64,000 nucleotides of DNA, from the NCBI GenBank assembly GCA_038503035.1, contig JAVSML010019061.1, forward strand, positions 1 through 64,000. Reading direction: 5' to 3'. This document shows, in pieces, positions 1-12,632 of this stretch. A program made the position numbers and the translations under genes. How positions within the stretch are numbered: the first letter of the stretch is position 1; each line of letters starts with the position of its first letter. The notes below the pieces were generated by a model, which had not been told where the DNA came from, made no database searches, and saw only the letters and a program-made list of their open reading frames with translations. This stretch comes from Crocodylus rhombifer. Taxonomy: Eukaryota > Chordata > Crocodylia > Crocodylidae.

Positions 1-484
1 TTTTTTTTTCTTCTTTTACATATAAGATGCATGGTTTCATCCCGAGTCCAGCAGTGGTTCAGCTACTAAGAGCTGTTATAGCAGAGGAGGGGCTTGGTAA
101 ATTCAAAGCTGGGGGAGAGGCTCAAGATACAAACTTTAGATCTAGATCTGAACTTCTCCAAAGCTTTTATGTTCACTTACACTCAGCTTGATGGAGCTTC
201 TGAAGCCAAGGTTTTGGCTTTGCCTGTTGTTGAGCTAATTGTGAACTATGCCGTTAGGAGCTGAAAGCCAGCTTCCCAAGGTTAGGACTGTTTGCATGCG
301 GGACCATCATGACTGAAAATGTATCTTCTGTGGTCCTTGTGCAATAAAGAAAAGTCCTTGTTATACCTTGATGATAGAGACCTGCAAGATTGTAAATAAA
401 TGTCACCCCCGCACCCTTACCACCCAGGCACCATGCTAACAGTCCTTTCCTCCTGCATGAGAAGATGCAAAATTCAGTACTACT

Positions 485-852
485 GGGTGTGTCTATATGT
501 GCTTAAATTTACTGCGCAGTAAGTAGGAATGGGCTGGTGTCTACACATGCAGGTGTTAAAGCGCATTAATGCTGTGTGTAGACTGACTTGGGACTAAAGT
601 TAGTCCCAAGTCAGTCCACACACACATGCACACAGTGTTACTGCACAGTAAGCTGTCTACATGTGCATTATGGCACAGAAACTAATTGGGTGTAAATTTG
701 ATACCTGCATGATGCAGGTATCAAATTTACGCTCAAGTCAGCATAAGTCACAATATTTACTACACGGTATAGGTGTGCACGTGTAGACAGATGCCTGTAC
801 CACGCAGTAATTTCAGTGACTGCGCAGTAAATGTGCACGTGTAGACGCACCC
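485..852. mobile_element. palindromic MITE
   Basis: Ends are inverted repeats of 18 bases with three mismatches (gggtgtgtctatatgtgc against gggtgcgtctacacgtgc). The interior holds two perfect inverted repeats: 581-616 (17-base arms, 2-base loop) and 692-730 (19-base arms, 1-base centre). No coding capacity. This is a non-autonomous DNA element; the superfamily is not assigned because the target duplication is unclear. Confidence 0.75.
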
Positions 853-1914
853 ACTGTGTTGTAGGGAGGGAAGCAGTTAAACAACAGTAGACTCTCAGTA
901 GCTTCCCAGAGCTGGTGTGTAGCACAACACTGAAAAAAACCTCAGATTTTTGAATATTTGAGTGAAATTGTAACCAAGGGCTACAACTGACAATAGAACT
1001 GACCCGTGGCTGCAGAATTGAAAAAGTGTAGCTAAGCTGATGAACAAAATTGTGTGGGGTAGAGGAAAAATGAATTTTAAAGTATGTACCGCTTTTACCC
1101 TGCTTGAAACACTAGTAAATCTGTGTATGATACCCACACACCCAGACATCAGAGTCCTATGGAAGAGTTTTTGTTGTTAGTTTAGTTGTTTGTCTGTAGT
1201 GCTCATTTAGTAATCTTTTAACAAAAGACTTTTATAGACAAATGGGAAGGGAGTGAGAACACAGACGGGGGCGGTCACTGGAAAATTTGGCGTCATGAAG
1301 CCAGGCAGAAAGTTACAGCAAGAGTAGCTTATGGAGAAAGACTGTAGTTACCATCATAAGTTGGGCAACCGGTCATGATTATTACTGCTACCCCAGTGAA
1401 AATGCCAAATAGTCTTTGATTAGGAACTAACTCAGTTCTACTTCTCTTCAGAACTAACTGAAAATGGATCCTGGAAAGGAGAAAATGAGTTCATGGTCTT
1501 TTCAGGCTGGAGAACTTCAGTTCGAAGTGTGTTCTCTATGCCGATCTATATCTGGTGGTTAACATATTGCTAAATCATTTCATCTAGGCCCGTATCCTCC
1601 AGTGATGTCCAGTGTTACAACGCCTGTTGAATCACCAGACCTATCTCCTACTTCAAGAGTCGCAGTCTTACTGATAGTTATGGGACTGGACAACACAATT
1701 GCTGCTGCTGAACCTCCATGTGATTTTCCCCACCTAACCTCATACAAAGAAAGCCCTGTAAATCTTCAGTCCTTTCTGAGCCTATCCAATATAGTCTAAA
1801 TGCACTGTGTGGGGGGCTGGGGAGAGAGCGGGGAAACACCCCAATCCAGGTACGTCCGATGTCTCAGGCAGGAGTGCTGCAAATGCACACTGGCCCAAAG
1901 CCAGTAAGGTGGCT

Positions 1915-2250
1915 GAGTGGCATTTAGGGCTGGTTATGCAGACATTGGAGCCTTGTATCCGTCCTGTCCTTCTGTGTGATCTGCTCTGCCCCTGTACCTC
2001 TCTCGTGTTCTTGTTCTCTCCAGGAAGGCTGTAATCCCATGCAAGCCTTGGAAAAAAAAGGAGAGGAGCAAACAGAAGCAGGACAGGTCAGTGGTCTCAT
2101 GCTTGGTGCATTTGCCCAGGAGGTGAATGTCAAGCCCAAGGTGTTTATTCACATTTTCTACTTGAACCCTTCTCTCTTGCTTCTCAGAGCAGTGCTAAGT
2201 AGGCATAGGACCTAACAGCCACGTAACTGGCCCTAAATGCCACTTAGGCT
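1915..2250. repeat. inverted-repeat pair, DNA-element remnant
   Basis: AGTGGCATTTAGGGCTGGTT near 1917-1936 is matched in inverse by a copy ending near 2245, with two differences. The arms enclose about 290 bases of non-coding DNA. This fits a worn miniature DNA transposon, or two members of one repeat in opposite orientation. Confidence 0.4.
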
Positions 2251-3654
2251 GCTTTTAGCAGACTTTTTGCTGCTTACTCTCCTGAAGGGGCAGCTGGATT
2301 GGGGCCATTGAGCTGGTGGGGTTCTTCACCGAAGCACAACAACCCTGAAAAGCACAGCCCTTAGCAAGTAGCTGATGGCTTTTTCAGTTCACTAAGTCAT
2401 ACTTCACATGTCCATGGCAACAAAGGCAAGCACATAGCCTGGATTCACAAAAATCTTAGCTATTAGTGAGCCTGCCAGTATTTCTGGTGTAGAGACTGGG
2501 CTAGACTCTCGGATGTTCCTTAGGCATATATGGAAAGGGACATTATTCATGTCCGTGGATTTACTCCAAACTCACTGAGGGCACGACTGCAGCCAGGTCA
2601 CTTGTGGGGGAAAAGCCGGGGCTGGCTTCGGCTCACCCTCATCACCTGGGGCCAAGTTCAGGTTCCTACCCAGCAAAGGAGGGTGCTAGACATGGGGTGT
2701 GAGGGAACATTAAAAAACTACCCTCTTCTGTTTAAAGCTGCTTGTCTGCCCCTGGACTTCAAACTGCACGTGTGTCTTGGCATCCTTCTCCGGGCGCTTT
2801 CATGGTTTTCTGAAGACAGGCGAAGAGGTAGAAGAAAATCGGTCTCAAAGCCAGTTTGTAAAGCATTGCTATGCACTTGGACACCTGCCTTTGACTGACT
2901 GCAGTGGTGCCGCTCGTGTGCTTTTTCAGGGTTAATCACTGCCTCCTCAACCTCATCTTGTTTTTTGCATGCGACACAATGCAAAGAAAAGAAAAAATAG
3001 GTAAGAAATGTAGATTCAATGATAAGCAAAGAAGTGACTTGCAAGTGTTAGTGACATCCGGCTGGCTCTAGGGCGCTCGCTTCACACGCGGGTGGGTGTT
3101 GGCTGGTCTGGGTTGGATGCGCTTACCTATTGTTTCCATACTCCTTCAGTTTTTCTCCTCACTGCTTCCCATCATCTACAGCTTTGGATTCTCTGGCTAT
3201 TTACTGATGTTTCTCGCTCATAAAAAATTCAGTTTCTTCAACAAATCTCCATGCAGTTCCATCTCCACATAAATCCCTGCACTTCTTTCCTCTCCCCACC
3301 TCTGCCTTAAGCTTTTCTTAGTTTTTGCTTTTTAGTGCAGCCTTTATTTCTTCCTGTTATTTACCCTGAATCTCACATACTTGGCTTTCCCCTGCCTGCG
3401 TGCCAAGTGACATGTTCCTCTTTTAACAGTAAGTTCTTGTGTCTCTCCTTCCAACGCTGGTCTTTTCTCAAGTGGTGTCTGCTTTTGTGCTTGCTTTAAA
3501 TGTTTGCCTTCCAGTGGGGCAGGGCCCTGCCTATTGTTAAACTTGTCAAGTCCAGCAGACATCTCTAACGTTTTGGCCAGGAGGAGCCATTTTGGTGGAC
3601 TCTCCATGTTGCCCTTAAATTGGAAGCACAGCTCTTGAAAGGCTACTGCTGTTC

Positions 3655-4080
3655 TTATAGTTTCATAGATGTTAGGGGCTGGAAGAGACCTTACACATCA
3701 CCAGGTCCAGCCCCCCTGCACTTGGGCAGGAAAGACGGCTGGGGGCAGATGACCCCAGCAAGGTGGGCATCAAGAGATTTCTTGAAGATTACCAGGGTGG
3801 GTGACTGCACCGCCTCTGGGAGGGAGCCTGTTCCAAACCCTCAGCACGCGACTTGTAAAGAAGTATTTCTTTATGTCTAGCCTGAAGCGATCTTCAATCA
3901 GATTATTTCTTGTCCTCCCCAGGGGGCCTTGGTTGTAGATGCTCCCCCAAGCCCTTGATATACTTCTAGGCTGCCATCAAGTCTTCAGTGTCTCCTCGTA
4001 CGACCTGTTCTCCAGAGGCCTCTAATCATGCGTGTGGCCCTCCTTTGGACTCTCTGAAGCTTCTTGATGGCTGCTCCCAC
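3655..4080 (-). mobile_element. CR1 LINE, 3' fragment
   Basis: Begins with TTTCATAGATGTTAGGGGCT and reads into the GGTCCAGCCCCCCTGCACTT block typical of crocodilian CR1 3' ends seen in antisense. It then continues through the DCNA-like region that corresponds to the reverse transcriptase C-terminal and 3' UTR part. No intact frame remains; truncated at the 5' side like most CR1 copies. Confidence 0.8.
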
Positions 4081-7000
4081 TGGCACTCAGCTTCTGTAGC
4101 CTCTTCTGTCTTTCCCATCTCCCCTTCCAGCAGCCCCCTTCCTTCCCTACTTCCTTCCCTCTGCCCCAGGAATGAACCACTGCTGTTCTCCAAACAGAGT
4201 GTCCACAAATCTGCTTCTCCTCCTTCTTGGGCCCCTGCTCACTTGGTAGTAGATTATGAGCTGCTCTCACACCAGATCATTTGGGACTAAAACACTAGGC
4301 TTGTCCCTGAGAATGTCCCTCAGATCCTTTCCAAATGGGCACACCATACATACACCCCTACACACTTAAGCTGCTAAGGCCCTTTGGCAGCAAGGGTATA
4401 TATATATATAAAGGTTTAAGACATACCATGGATAGAACAAACCAGACAGAAGGCAAGACATACACTCTTGCAGAGTAGTTGCAGTGCATAAAAGGGCAAA
4501 AAACGTGGCATGTACATATGCCCTGTGTCCCTGGACTCTTAGGCCTACCTCTGTGACATGGGCAGAGGCAGAATATGGGTGGCCAGCTCGCAGCTTCAGT
4601 CCTGCTGCTTCCTGGCCTGGGCTTGCTGGTAGGTACTTCCACCATCCAGCATTTTTGGCCTCTGGGGCTCTCTCTTTCCAAGGACTTACAAGAATGTTGT
4701 TATAAACAGCACCTGCACTATCCTTTTGGATATAAATATATCCTTTAACTCAAACAAACGAATGAATGAGAAAGCTCCTGTCATACTAATATATGCGATC
4801 GGGTGATGTACGTGATTGGAGACACGTGAATTTAACGAGCCGTGGGGGGCTGCTTTTAACAGGGGTGTCAAGATCTACTCTAGGCAGATTGTAAACACAG
4901 CCTGGGACTGATGCTCCTGGCTCTGTTTTGGATGGAGCTGGTATTTTTTCTCTTTTGATTCCACAGTGGATTCTGTGGTAGCCTAACAATCATCTGATGA
5001 ACCGCAAGGAGCTCAGGGGTTTTGCCCAACCCCCCACCCACAAACCAACGTGCAGCCAGGCAAGTTTTAATTTCATGTCTTTATTTAGTAACTCTGTAGC
5101 CTGCACTTGGGTTTGGTTCTAGTTCAGTCACAACATAGCTTTAGCGAGCCCTTTCTTGCCAGAGAAATGCAACATTTTTTTCCCCACGGCATTCCACCTC
5201 TTCTCTCCTTTTTTTAAAGTCATTTGCAATTTCCTTGTGGGCAGAGAGATGTCAGAACTCAACTATTTCTGCTTTTGGGGTGAAAATTCTGCCCTTCACT
5301 ATAAAATTTTTGCTCTGAAGTGAAATCCTGACTCCTTTAAGGTTGACTTCAGTAGAACCAGATTTTGGTCTTTGATAGTACGTTATGAGTTGCTCATACG
5401 GTTTCATCCAACCCAGAAAAGAAATATGGGGGCAATGTGCCAGGACATAAGCCTTCATGCAGGGGGAATTTTACCCATGTTATACCCTCATTTTTGGGGG
5501 GCTTCATAATAAACAAGAGCTTGAGTTAAACAGTTTCTCTTAGGAAGTGCCTCTCTCCCTACCTGAATACTCCTTCCATAGAAGCATTTGGCTTTCTGCT
5601 GAAATCCAGGAGACCGCACCCTTTCAACTACGAGTGGGGGCTTTGTGTATTTCTATCTGAAAGAATGGATGTATACTGGAAAGCTCACTGAGCTCAGGGC
5701 TGCTGGGTGGGTGCAAGGCTGCAAGCCCTTGCTGCGAGGCCTCTAGCTGAGGCTGGTTCCCTCGGGAGCTGCAGTCTCCAGCCCCAGGCAGCACCGAGTT
5801 AAAATCCAAGCAATAGCCAAAAGCCCTTTATCCATTTAGGTTAAATTGAGTGCCATTCTTTTTTTTTTGTAGGGATGCTTTGGAGGAGACGTTAACAAAG
5901 CCATTCGCTGCTGAATGGACAGATTTCCAGGAAACCTCAAGTCTAAAATGGCCATGTTTTCTACAGGACTTGTCAGCCCCGGCTGCTGCTCTCCTGACAC
6001 CTGCAGAGTGCCCCTGAGTCCTATCGAAAAGCTGACCCAAAAGATCCTTTGTCCCTCTTCATAAGACCAAGCGTTTGTCCTCCTGGATCTACCCTCAGCC
6101 TCCCTGCTGCACACCACTTCCCTACCGGCCTCCACCTCCGAGGCGGCTGCACATCAATGACTTTGGAAATATAAAGTTTAGGAAACACTTTGGGATCTTT
6201 CGGGATGAAAGGTCCTATTGACATGTAAGAATTACAGGCAGCTAATAAATATGCTCTTCCGTCCCTTCTTGGTTAACCATGTTGGTCACCTGACACTTAA
6301 TAACTACAACTTTGCAAGGAGGACTCACATTAGTGTTTGGCCCGTTTCATTTTGAACACAGATCTGTGTTTCCCCTGCACTTCTACCTGGCTCCCTAAAT
6401 GCATAACTTGCACAGGCTTCTGCCATTCAAATGTCAAAGCAGAACTGAACCTACTTCTGGGAGGAGGCCCATCAAACAGACCAGACGGGACCAGGATGTC
6501 TACATTTGCAATGTGTAGAGGAGGAGTTGGTCTGGGAACATGCTGTGTAGCTTTTACCCTTCGCCAAAGCAGCCTCCAGCTACAACGCCTGGCCTTTTGT
6601 TCAAGGGTCTCCACACGGTTTCCAAACCTGCTTAGCATTACATGTTCGGGTACACGGGATGGCAGATGTCAGAGACAATTGCTGGGAGTTACGGGACGGT
6701 GGCACCTAAGCTGCGACAGTACCATCTGTCCAGCCTGCTTGGAAATGCTGACGATTATAAGATGCCCCCATGTCCCCAAGTCCATGGCCCCTTTCCTTTC
6801 GTGGGCGTGGTATGTGGTGGGGAGAGGCAGGAGCTTAATGCTACATATTACATCCCTGCCCCACCACTCTCCGCCACAAGCACCCAGGGCTGTAGGCAAA
6901 CGGACCTGTTAGAACCAATTTGCTAATGAACGTGAGACTGCCGGAGGAGTCGGGGAGGTCTAGGACCCTACCCTCAAAACGGGGCCAACCTCTGGACAGC

Positions 7001-7424
7001 TTCAGCTTACACCAACAGTTCCTCTAAGGATTAAATACATTAAAAAAAAAAGCCACAAAGAGGAAAAGAACGTCCATTACTTTATGGGTCAAGTTCCTCT
7101 TTCTTTTTTCTACCTCCAGCTCTCCCTTTACATTCTCCCCTCCACTTATACTGTCCACATCGCCCATGATACACATGCCCTTTCAGATAAACCCTACCAA
7201 ATTTGGCTACTCCCTACCTGCTCAAGAACAAACAGCAAGTTCAATGTTGTGCGATCTATGACAACCCCTAACATATATCCAAAGACACCGCTGAGTCCTG
7301 TGTATTTTATGTTCCCCCCAAAAAACAAAACACACAAAACCCCCTCCTTCCTCCTTGGTTTAACCACAAGGAAAAGCTCTTAACTACCCTTTTTTGGGGT
7401 CACATTCCTTGTATGTCTCACTGA

Positions 7425-7600
7425 ATACATATACCATAATTACTTTTCACTGCAGATTTATGAGCAAGCTTTACTCGTCATTATTAGATCTGCATGCTAT
7501 TTTGAATGACAGCTTAAAGTTTATGAGTGCTCCAATTCATTAGTTTCTGTATTAGCTGAGGCTGCCAAGTATTTTTACCCAATACATTTTTTTTTTTCTT
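7425..7600. promoter_or_regulatory. candidate conserved non-coding block
   Basis: About 270 bases downstream of coding exon 5 in the sense direction. AT-rich and non-repetitive, with paired homeodomain cores (CATTATTAG, AATTCATTAG). It could be an intronic regulatory element or simply unique intron DNA. Confidence 0.15.
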
Positions 7601-7856
7601 ATTTCTCCTGAGCTACATCCTCTGCCTCTGGCCTAACAGGCGCTGTGCTTGGAAGGGCACTTACTCAGCTGGAAGAGTTCATTTTCCTGCACAACAGCAA
7701 TATGTAAAATAAATATGCTATGCTTTGAAGTGCAATACCCACACTGATGGTTACATACCTGTGCCTGTAAAAAAAATAAATCACAGTCCATTTTGGTCTG
7801 GGTTAGGAAGACTGCAAACTTCAAAAGCAACAACCAAAATAAAGCAGATTTTGTTA

Positions 7857-8075
<219 letters not shown>

Positions 8076-9769
8076 TCAATAGAATTAAAAATGAGAAATG
8101 CAAGTGTTAATAAAAATGTCACAACAAAGCATGAGCTTTGATTGCAAATAAGGGCAGGAAGAGCGTGAAAGAGAGAGCACTGAGCTCTGTAAGTTGCCAC
8201 TTGGATTTTTTTTCTTGGCTGTGTCTCTAGTTCATATGCATCATAATTTACAGGGGGCAGCTTGGTGTTTGTTTTTTTTTTCCTTCGTTTTTTAATATTC
8301 TCATCTCGGCACATGTTGAGGGTGCACGATGCGTTTGCCAACAGCTTAGCGTGGGATCCATAAACAGGCATTACAGATCCATTACCATGCTCAGTAACTT
8401 ACAGCCTAACGCAAGCATCGGTCCTGGCAGCTGTAGGTGCAAAAACAACGTCTGCCTGTCACATGCGACTCGAACACAGGAGATCGGGCACCACGTTGGT
8501 GCATTCAGACCATGTGTGCGGTGCACGAGGGACTACATGCAGGGACCGGGGGAGCTGAGTCTAGCTCCTGTTTGCATGCATCTCAGAGGTCAAGCCCCCC
8601 TCGTTCCCCCGACACAGTGTTGGCACTGATGCCTAAAGCTGGCCTCTGGCTTGGCGTGGAAAGTTGGCGGTGTCGGTGTAGCGGCAGGAGGCACAGAGCA
8701 GGCTGGAGGGCAGTAAGGGCAGTGCCTGGGGGATCACAGTACTGGAAGACCAAGGTAGCAGAAATGGGCCGAGTCGAGGTGTTGGGGCGCAGGGCAGGGC
8801 TGAAGGATTGCAGTAGGATTGAGCTGCACTCACAACCCCTTGGGGAAGACAAAACTGGGCCGCTCAGTCGCCTGTATAGTCTCACACGCATTCATTTTGC
8901 TCATGTTACAAAAATAAATGCGTTGGTGCCTTTATTACTAGCGAAAAAGCCCTTCTCCGTCTTCTCCTTATCTCCTTCCTGTCTTCCTGGCATGAGGTTT
9001 AGTCCCTTTATCTGCTCTTTTCCCCTGTACTCTGATTTCATTCTGCCCTTCTCCCTGGGGACTCATTCATCTCGACATGGGAGCGTGAGGCTTTTTTCCC
9101 AACCAGTCTTTTCAAAACCCCAACTCCTTCCCACAGCCGCTCATGCCCCAAGCTTCCCCCAGTCAGCGGGGAAACTAGTCGTGTCATTCTCTGAGGGGGA
9201 AGAGCCAGCAAGGTAAATGGAGTGGGATGTAACGGGCCAAATCTTCAGCTGGTGGAAACAGAGGCTGCTCCCTTGAAGTCCGTGAAGCTGGGCGGGCGTA
9301 CGGAGGTGGAGGAGCTGTTTTAAACAAGCGTTGCAATAGAAATGAAAGGGCCCAACCCTATGCGCTGCCTTCGCGTGCTGCCGCAGTTCAGTTGTTCTGC
9401 GTTTCACAAGGCAGAGCAGGTACTGGACAGCAGCGTCTGCACGCTTAAACCTCCTCCTCTGGCTGTCTGTACGGTAACTCTGCCCACAGTAGCTGGCTGC
9501 ATTATATACCGTATAAATGCAATTTTTATTGTTGACATTTTCCAGACACCCCCCCCCCCTTCCCCAAGAGGAAGAATGAGGAATTTTTGGCATTTTATCA
9601 GCGTCGCATCGTTTCTCTTAACCATTTCGCTGCTGTTTTAGTGCAAGGCTCGGCCCTTGGGTGCTTGCCTAGTACTCCTCTCCGTCCCTTCAAGAGCCAA
9701 GCCCTGGTAAAACAAGTCCACAGCAGAACAGAGTCAGAGCGCCAAGGCTTTCATTAATTCTTAATAAGA

Positions 9770-9990
9770 GTTGAGTCAGTTAAGCAGTTCAGGGCAGTGC
9801 GAACTTTCACTACCCGCTTTTTGCAGTCAAGGGAGCACTCAGGGATGAAATGCCTTGCCCAAGGTCCCACAGCAAGTCAGTGGCAGAGCCAAGACTAGCA
9901 ACTTGCCTTGAGACTGCTCAATCTTCAGAACAAGGACTCCACTGCCCAGCACAAGGCTGAACACCCTGGCCAGAGTCCCCCGATTCCCAC
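9770..9990 (-). mobile_element. MIR-type SINE
   Basis: Carries the antisense core: CTTGCCCAAGGTCCCACAGC, then AAGTCAGTGGCAGAGCC. These are the most conserved MIR positions. Ancient and diverged. Confidence 0.6.
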
Positions 9991-10548
9991 TCCACCAATC
10001 CTATAAATCATGCTTTGATGTTCACTTGAAAAGATGCTACGGCAATGGCCAAAGCTAAGACTGAGAAGGCGGCTGTACTGTAAAGGATATTTTACAGGGT
10101 TTCAGAAGGAGACAGCTGTGCCTCACACGCGTCAGCTAGCTCATTTCTGAACTGTCCAACGGAGCTTCCTGGGGGCAAACTCCATGCCTGCCTGAGCCAT
10201 CCCAAGGCTTTGCATTTGTTGCCCTTGGTGCATAAAGCTGGACATTCACAGCTGCTCCAGGAAGGGAGCCTGCATATTGCAAGGTTAACGCTAAGTACTT
10301 AACAGACAGTGCAGTTTTCTTCTAGTGCGGCGACCATGAAAGGAAACAGCTTGAGATTTGCCAGATCAAAGTTGACCAGCGATCGCTTAACATGAAATGT
10401 GATTAATATATGAGAAATGCAGAGTGTTGAGTTAACTTGATTTAGTCAATGTCCACGGACGTGAATGGGGAGCGGCTTTCATCAGAGAGCAGAGGCACAG
10501 GATCCAACAGCACAGGAGGGAAATTTACTGCTTTCATTGCGGGGGGGG

Positions 10549-10948
10549 NNNNNNNNNNNNNNNNNNNNNNNNNNNNNNNNNNNNNNNNNNNNNNNNNNNN
10601 NNNNNNNNNNNNNNNNNNNNNNNNNNNNNNNNNNNNNNNNNNNNNNNNNNNNNNNNNNNNNNNNNNNNNNNNNNNNNNNNNNNNNNNNNNNNNNNNNNNN
10701 NNNNNNNNNNNNNNNNNNNNNNNNNNNNNNNNNNNNNNNNNNNNNNNNNNNNNNNNNNNNNNNNNNNNNNNNNNNNNNNNNNNNNNNNNNNNNNNNNNNN
10801 NNNNNNNNNNNNNNNNNNNNNNNNNNNNNNNNNNNNNNNNNNNNNNNNNNNNNNNNNNNNNNNNNNNNNNNNNNNNNNNNNNNNNNNNNNNNNNNNNNNN
10901 NNNNNNNNNNNNNNNNNNNNNNNNNNNNNNNNNNNNNNNNNNNNNNNN
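10549..10948. other. assembly gap 1 (400 N)
   Basis: Exactly 400 N, flanked by G8 on both sides. Sequence content unknown; frames crossing it are meaningless. Confidence 1.
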
Positions 10949-11040
10949 GGGGGGGGTGGGGGAAGCTTTTTGTGGGAAAAGATCATTTTCCACCTGAAAA
11001 GTTGCCATCTCTTTTTGCCAAATAATCAATGCTAAAATGA

Positions 11041-11257
11041 ACACACACACACACACACGTGTGTATATGCACACACACAGATAAACATACACACTATATC
11101 TCTAATGGTACATACACATGTGTGTATATGTACATATACACACATACATATACGTGTGTGCATATATGTATTCATGTACATATATACACACACACATGTA
11201 CATATACCATACAGATACATATACCTGTGTGTGTGTGTATACACACGTGTGTGTATA

Positions 11258-11301
<44 letters not shown>

Positions 11302-11727
11302 TATATATATATCTAATGGTACATACATGTGTGCGTATGCATATGTGTGTATCTGTGTATATACATATATGTATGTGTGTATATATGTACATGTGTGTGC
11401 ATATATGTATTCATTACATATATGCACATACACATGTGCATGCGTGCGCGCACACGTATATGTACCATACAGATACACACACACACATGTATACACACAC
11501 ACATACATATGCATCTTTACACATACGCATATATAAACATACACACTATATCTCTAACGGTACATACACATACATGTGTGTGTATATGTACATATATATG
11601 CACACATACACATATATGTATATATGTACATACATACACACACACACACACATGTGCATGCGTGCGCGCACACACACACACATGTATATGTACCATACAG
11701 ATACATATGTATATGTGTGTGCACATG

Positions 11728-11772
<45 letters not shown>
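11041..11772. repeat. complex CA/TG/TA microsatellite
   Basis: About 730 bases of almost pure alternating purine-pyrimidine. It includes three copies of a larger unit marked by TCTAAYGGTACATAC (11101, 11312, 11553) and ACCATACAGATACA (11206, 11464, 11692). All open frames here are repeat artefacts. Confidence 0.95.
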
Positions 11773-11773
<1 letters not shown>

Positions 11774-12404
11774 AGCAAAAAAATAAAATAAATAAAACCG
11801 TTTCACTTCTAACTCTGGCCATAATCACGTTTATTAAATATCACCTAATAGGTTACCATGCATCACAAGCTATCCTATGTGATTAGAGAATTCCCAGTAG
11901 TACTTCATATTGAGTTATAAGGTACTGGAAAAGGATCAGGAGTGTAAAATGAACGATTGCCTGGCTGGAGCACGAATGCAGTTAACCCTGCCCTTTGGAA
12001 TCAGATCCCTTTAAAACCAGCGGGTTGACGTTTGTGTTTACTACTTTACCGTTCTCCGGTAACTACACAATACTACGATCCAACAGCTCCCTCTACAAGC
12101 ATTTACAAAGTGCTGTACACACAGCCAGTTGATACGGATGACTTGCTCTTAATAACTCTCATGCTATCCTTGTCAATCAAAGGTTTTATGCCAGAGATTT
12201 TGTTGTGCTTATATACCAGATTTCCAACCAACGTCTCCTGTGGTTAAAAGAATACAGTCACGAACAGGCTATGACACAGGGTATAGCAGGAAAGTCAGAT
12301 TTCCAGTGACAGTGGAAAAAAGGAAAATCATCATTACAGGTCTCTCTATTTTCAGTGACAGACACATGTGCACACAGGCAGACATACAAGCGACTCATTC
12401 TCTC

Positions 12405-12632
12405 CCATATATATACATACACATACACATGTATATGTACACATATACACACACATATATACACACATACATATACACATACGTATACACATATATACAC
12501 ACACGCACATGTATGCATATACACACACACACACACACAAATATAAATCTAGAGAGATGCACACAGAGAGAATGAATGCACCTGTGTGAAGGAGCTTGTG
12601 TGTGTGTGTGTGGGTGTGTGCGCACGCATGCG
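12405..12632. repeat. CA/TA and TG microsatellite
   Basis: CA/TA-rich at 12405-12545, then a short unique stretch and TG at 12597-12632. Confidence 0.9.

Noticed and set aside
6337..6912. 191-codon plus-strand open frame
   Set aside because: Chance frame in intron DNA; peptide resembles no family and codon use is not biased.
8437..9216. 259-codon plus-strand open frame
   Set aside because: Lies in a TBX4 intron on the opposite strand, has no domain, irregular composition and no splice or promoter context.
10442..11092. Long frames containing X residues
   Set aside because: They span the 400-N gap.
11032..11886. Many His/Thr/Cys/Val-rich frames
   Set aside because: Translations of the CA/TG microsatellite.
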